A DNA stretch of 64,000 bases, from contig CAKRTZ010000004.1 in assembly GCA_934402515.1 (NCBI GenBank), forward strand, positions 1 to 64,000, given 5' to 3'. This stretch comes from an uncultured Lachnospiraceae bacterium (lineage in GTDB: Bacteria; Bacillota; Clostridia; Lachnospirales; Lachnospiraceae). The notes under the pieces were generated by a model. That model was not told where the DNA came from. It did not search any database and saw only the letters and a list, made by a program, of their open reading frames with translations. A program made the translations under genes and the position numbers. Below, piece by piece: positions 62,080-64,000 of the stretch. Within the stretch, counting starts at the first letter, position 1, and the number at the start of each line of letters is the position of its first letter.

Positions 62080-62865
62080 TTAATGGACAAGGGCGTCCAG
62101 ATAGTTTTGAGCCTCCTCGCGGGTAAGAGAAAATGCTCGCTGCAGTTTCGCAAGGGTAATTTCAGGGTCTATGCCGTCTTCCTGCTTATCCTGTATAAAT
62201 GCAAGGATTCCTTCTTGCCTGCCAGCTTCTTTTCCAATGGAGATTCCCTCCTGTCTGCCATCTTCCAGTCCGTGCTCATATTCGGCTTTTCGAAGCTTCT
62301 TTTCTTCTTTTTCTTAGTCATATTCAAAAATGCTCACCTTATAAACCTCCGCACGATTCTGCTGTAGGAATTTCGCCAGAATTCCCTCCTGGATGCACTC
62401 AGTGATTGCCCGTTCTACCGCATCATTTAAATCCATCTGCACTGCATATTTCCTGACTCTGTCCACAACCTCTTTGTCCGTACCGTTATAAAATACGAGA
62501 AATTTCGGTGTGGGAATTTTCTGGACAGCCGAGGAATACAAGGATTTCTGATCCACCATCGCCTGGTATTCACTGGCGATGTAAAACAAATCCCGCAGGG
62601 GAATATTGGGATTATAGGTGGACTGGTGCTCATACAGATACAGCCCCGTTTCCAACACAAAGGCAATATCATTTTTCATGCCTATGTAAACAGCGTTTTT
62701 CAGGGTAACGATCGTCAATGCCTCCGGATCTTCGTAGTGCTTGCCGGAAATTGCATTGTATAAGGACAACAAATTTTCCTTATCGGAAAACAGCCATCGG
62801 AAAATGGTGTCCTTATAGTTTCGGTTTGCAGAAAGTTCCTCATTGTGTTTGATGCTCGTATTCAA
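62080..62865 (-). pseudogene. Decayed Rpn-family nuclease (second, inverted copy)
   Basis: Reverse-strand copy of the gene at 43922 with the same TTG start (62865) and GGAGGT. Two lesions are visible. First, a 153-nt in-frame deletion joins GACAAAGAGGTT directly to GTGGACAGAG; in the intact copy GGACAGAG occurs at both ends (44323-44330 and 44476-44483), so slippage between 8-bp repeats explains it. Second, a TAA (62314-62316) interrupts the frame after SIFEYD; translation would resume as EKEEKKLRKAEYEHGLEDG. The distal tail (EITLAKLQRAFSLTREEAQNYLDALV) differs from copy 1, so it may be a hybrid of the family. Confidence 0.85.
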
Positions 62866-63022
62866 TCTGACCTCCTTCTTCGGAGGCTCACTTCCATATC
62901 AGCTGCCTCCGCCTTTCTTGGTTTACATTGGAAAAGCACAGACTTCTGAAATGAAATAGATAGTAGACGGTTTGAAACCAGAGAATTCATAAGAAATATG
63001 CTTTGTCAATATCTTAACACAG
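62300..63022. repeat. Copy 2 of the inverted repeat with the Rpn gene
   Basis: The reverse complement of this stretch matches 43764-44640, including about 160 bp upstream with the hairpin CGGAGG/CCTCCG next to the ribosome site. The match stops near 63022. Confidence 0.75.
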
Positions 63023-63044
63023 GCAGTTCCGGTGAAACAGAGCC

Positions 63045-63435
63045 GAAATCGGTGTGTTCTTTGAAGAAGATGCCTTTGATCCCGCAGTAAAGGACTATAC
63101 CATTTACATTAGTAACGAAGATACGTTTAACAAGAACTGCCAGAGTTACGGTGCATATAAGGATTACAGCGCCAATGAGTACTACAAGCAGGCTGCGGAG
63201 ACAAGCCCATTAATAAAGTGGTGGATGCATCACAGCAGTTGCGTGCGGGTGATTTCAACATTGATGTGAAAGCGGAGAGTGCTAAGACTGTAAATGAAAT
63301 GGCACATAAGGTAGGTGAGGAGATTTCCAAAGCCTCCGAGAATCAGGCAACAGCCCTGAGTCAGCTTTTACGGACCGCAGACCAGATTGCCTCTGTTGTT
63401 GAAGAAAATACAGCAATTGGACGGCAGCTTGCCGA
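63045..63435 (+). pseudogene. Remnant of a chemotaxis receptor (Cache and HAMP/signal pieces)
   Basis: One frame reads IGVFFEEDAFDPAVKDYTIY, a Cache-type sensor piece, up to about 63205. A second frame starts within PINKVVDASQQLRAGDFNID, a HAMP linker, and continues in a shortened signalling part (NEMAHKVGEEISKASENQAT). The order fits a receptor that lost its middle through several deletions, with a frame change near 63205. The right end joins a relaxase fragment without a stop. Not functional. Confidence 0.75.
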
Positions 63436-63916
63436 CGAAATTCTCGACGGCAAGCAGTATGCTGAATGGGATGCACAGCGAAAAGGGGCAAGCTATAAGC
63501 AAAAGCTGAAAATCGCCATTGACAGGCTGATTCCCATTTCCATAGACCTTGACGACCTCCTGCGTCGGCTGAAAGCCGAGGGGTATGAAATCAAGCGTGG
63601 AAAGTATATCTCATTCCGCGCCCCCGGTCAGGAGCGATTCACCTGTGCAAAGACTTTGGGTGAAGCCTACACCGAGGAAGCCATAGCCGAGCGCATTAAG
63701 GGAAAAGTCATTCTGAAAGCGCCGGGTGTCGGTGATAAGCTCCCCGACCTTGCCAAACTGCGCGAGGAATATTCCAGACTGTCCGAAGAAAAGGATCGGC
63801 TGTACGCTGAGTACGGAAGTCTGAAAAAACGTATGCGGGAATACGATGCCGTCAAGCAGAACATCGACAGTATCCTGTCCCCCAATCGTGGTCAGGAACA
63901 GGACAAAGCCTTATAG
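63435..63916 (+). pseudogene. C-terminal part of a mobilisation relaxase, fused in frame to the receptor remnant
   Basis: The sequence from QYAEWDAQRKGASYKQKL through AEGYEIKRGKYISFRAPGQE matches relaxase C-terminal halves from Clostridia integrative elements from memory, followed by a coiled-coil tail (LREEYSRLSEEKDRLYAEYG). The nuclease N-terminal domain with its catalytic Tyr and HxH is missing. It marks the site of an old integrative element whose remainder may lie to the right of the window. Confidence 0.7.
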
Positions 63917-63929
63917 CTTTTCTGACATT

Positions 63930-63960
63930 CACACATTAGTTTCAAACAATTTAATGTGTG
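63930..63960. terminator. Inverted repeat after the relaxase remnant
   Basis: CACACATTA (63930-63938)/TAATGTGTG (63952-63960), 13-nt loop. No long T run. A TTGACA (63976-63981) follows; its -10 would lie at or beyond the window edge. Confidence 0.4.
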
Positions 63961-64000
63961 TTCGTCGATTCGATGTTGACAGACGCACATTATTTTTCTA

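Overview
The window looks like a chromosomal segment of an anaerobic gut-type Clostridia, most likely a Lachnospiraceae. The evidence is AGGAGG-type ribosome sites almost everywhere, TTGACA/TATAAT promoters, moderate GC, two VanW-domain proteins, a BirA-controlled bioY, LplB/YtcP-type sugar ABC transporters with YesM/YesN-type regulators, and polysaccharide genes with TagG/TagH-type export. I cannot name the genus from sequence alone.

Layout. 1-1.7 kb: a Fic gene cut by the left edge (minus strand), a non-coding stretch with hairpins and a C-run tract, tRNA-Tyr, and a structured terminator region. 1.7-16 kb: ordinary metabolic and membrane genes: a DUF362 ferredoxin protein, an AI-2E family exporter and a MATE pump; the uxuA-uxuB hexuronate operon (minus); a SulP anion transporter with a hairpin-rich leader; a Cache-type chemotaxis receptor; an aldo/keto reductase; a B12-binding radical SAM protein; and a DEDDh exonuclease. 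16-27 kb: a 34-residue membrane protein missed by length filters, two VanW proteins flanking a HypE-like AIR-synthase relative, an Lrp regulator, an aminotransferase and TrmL; then a D-amino-acid transaminase, an RpiR regulator, bioY under a BirA-like operator, a class A beta-lactamase-like protein and nagB.

27.4-43.7 kb: an XRE regulator diverges from a secreted protein across two identical palindromes that sit on the secreted protein's promoter. It is followed by an AT-richer surface-polysaccharide cluster. The cluster holds glycosyltransferases, a nucleotidyltransferase-kinase fusion next to an SIS isomerase and a HAD phosphatase, a duplicated two-gene module (small protein plus GT-B-like protein), an FrhB/pyruvyltransferase fusion, a TagGH-type ABC exporter, a GT-C membrane protein and an SH3 protein. 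43.7-45 kb: an Rpn-family nuclease gene. 45-59.7 kb: a CBS/DRTGG pyrophosphatase, then a probable N,N'-diacetylchitobiose (or related disaccharide) phosphorolysis locus: GH94 phosphorylase, phosphohexomutase, two-component system, two solute-binding lipoproteins, two permeases and an Eis-like acetyltransferase. 60-62 kb: an ECF sigma factor with a membrane anti-sigma factor bearing two PepSY repeats. 62-64 kb: a gene graveyard with an inverted, decayed copy of the Rpn gene, a much-deleted chemotaxis receptor and the C-terminal part of a mobilisation relaxase.

The points I rate highest are the twin XRE operators in front of the secreted protein and polysaccharide cluster, the unusual sugar-activation set in that cluster, the duplicated two-gene module, the chitobiose-type phosphorolysis locus, and the inverted Rpn pair with a deletion traceable to an 8-bp repeat.
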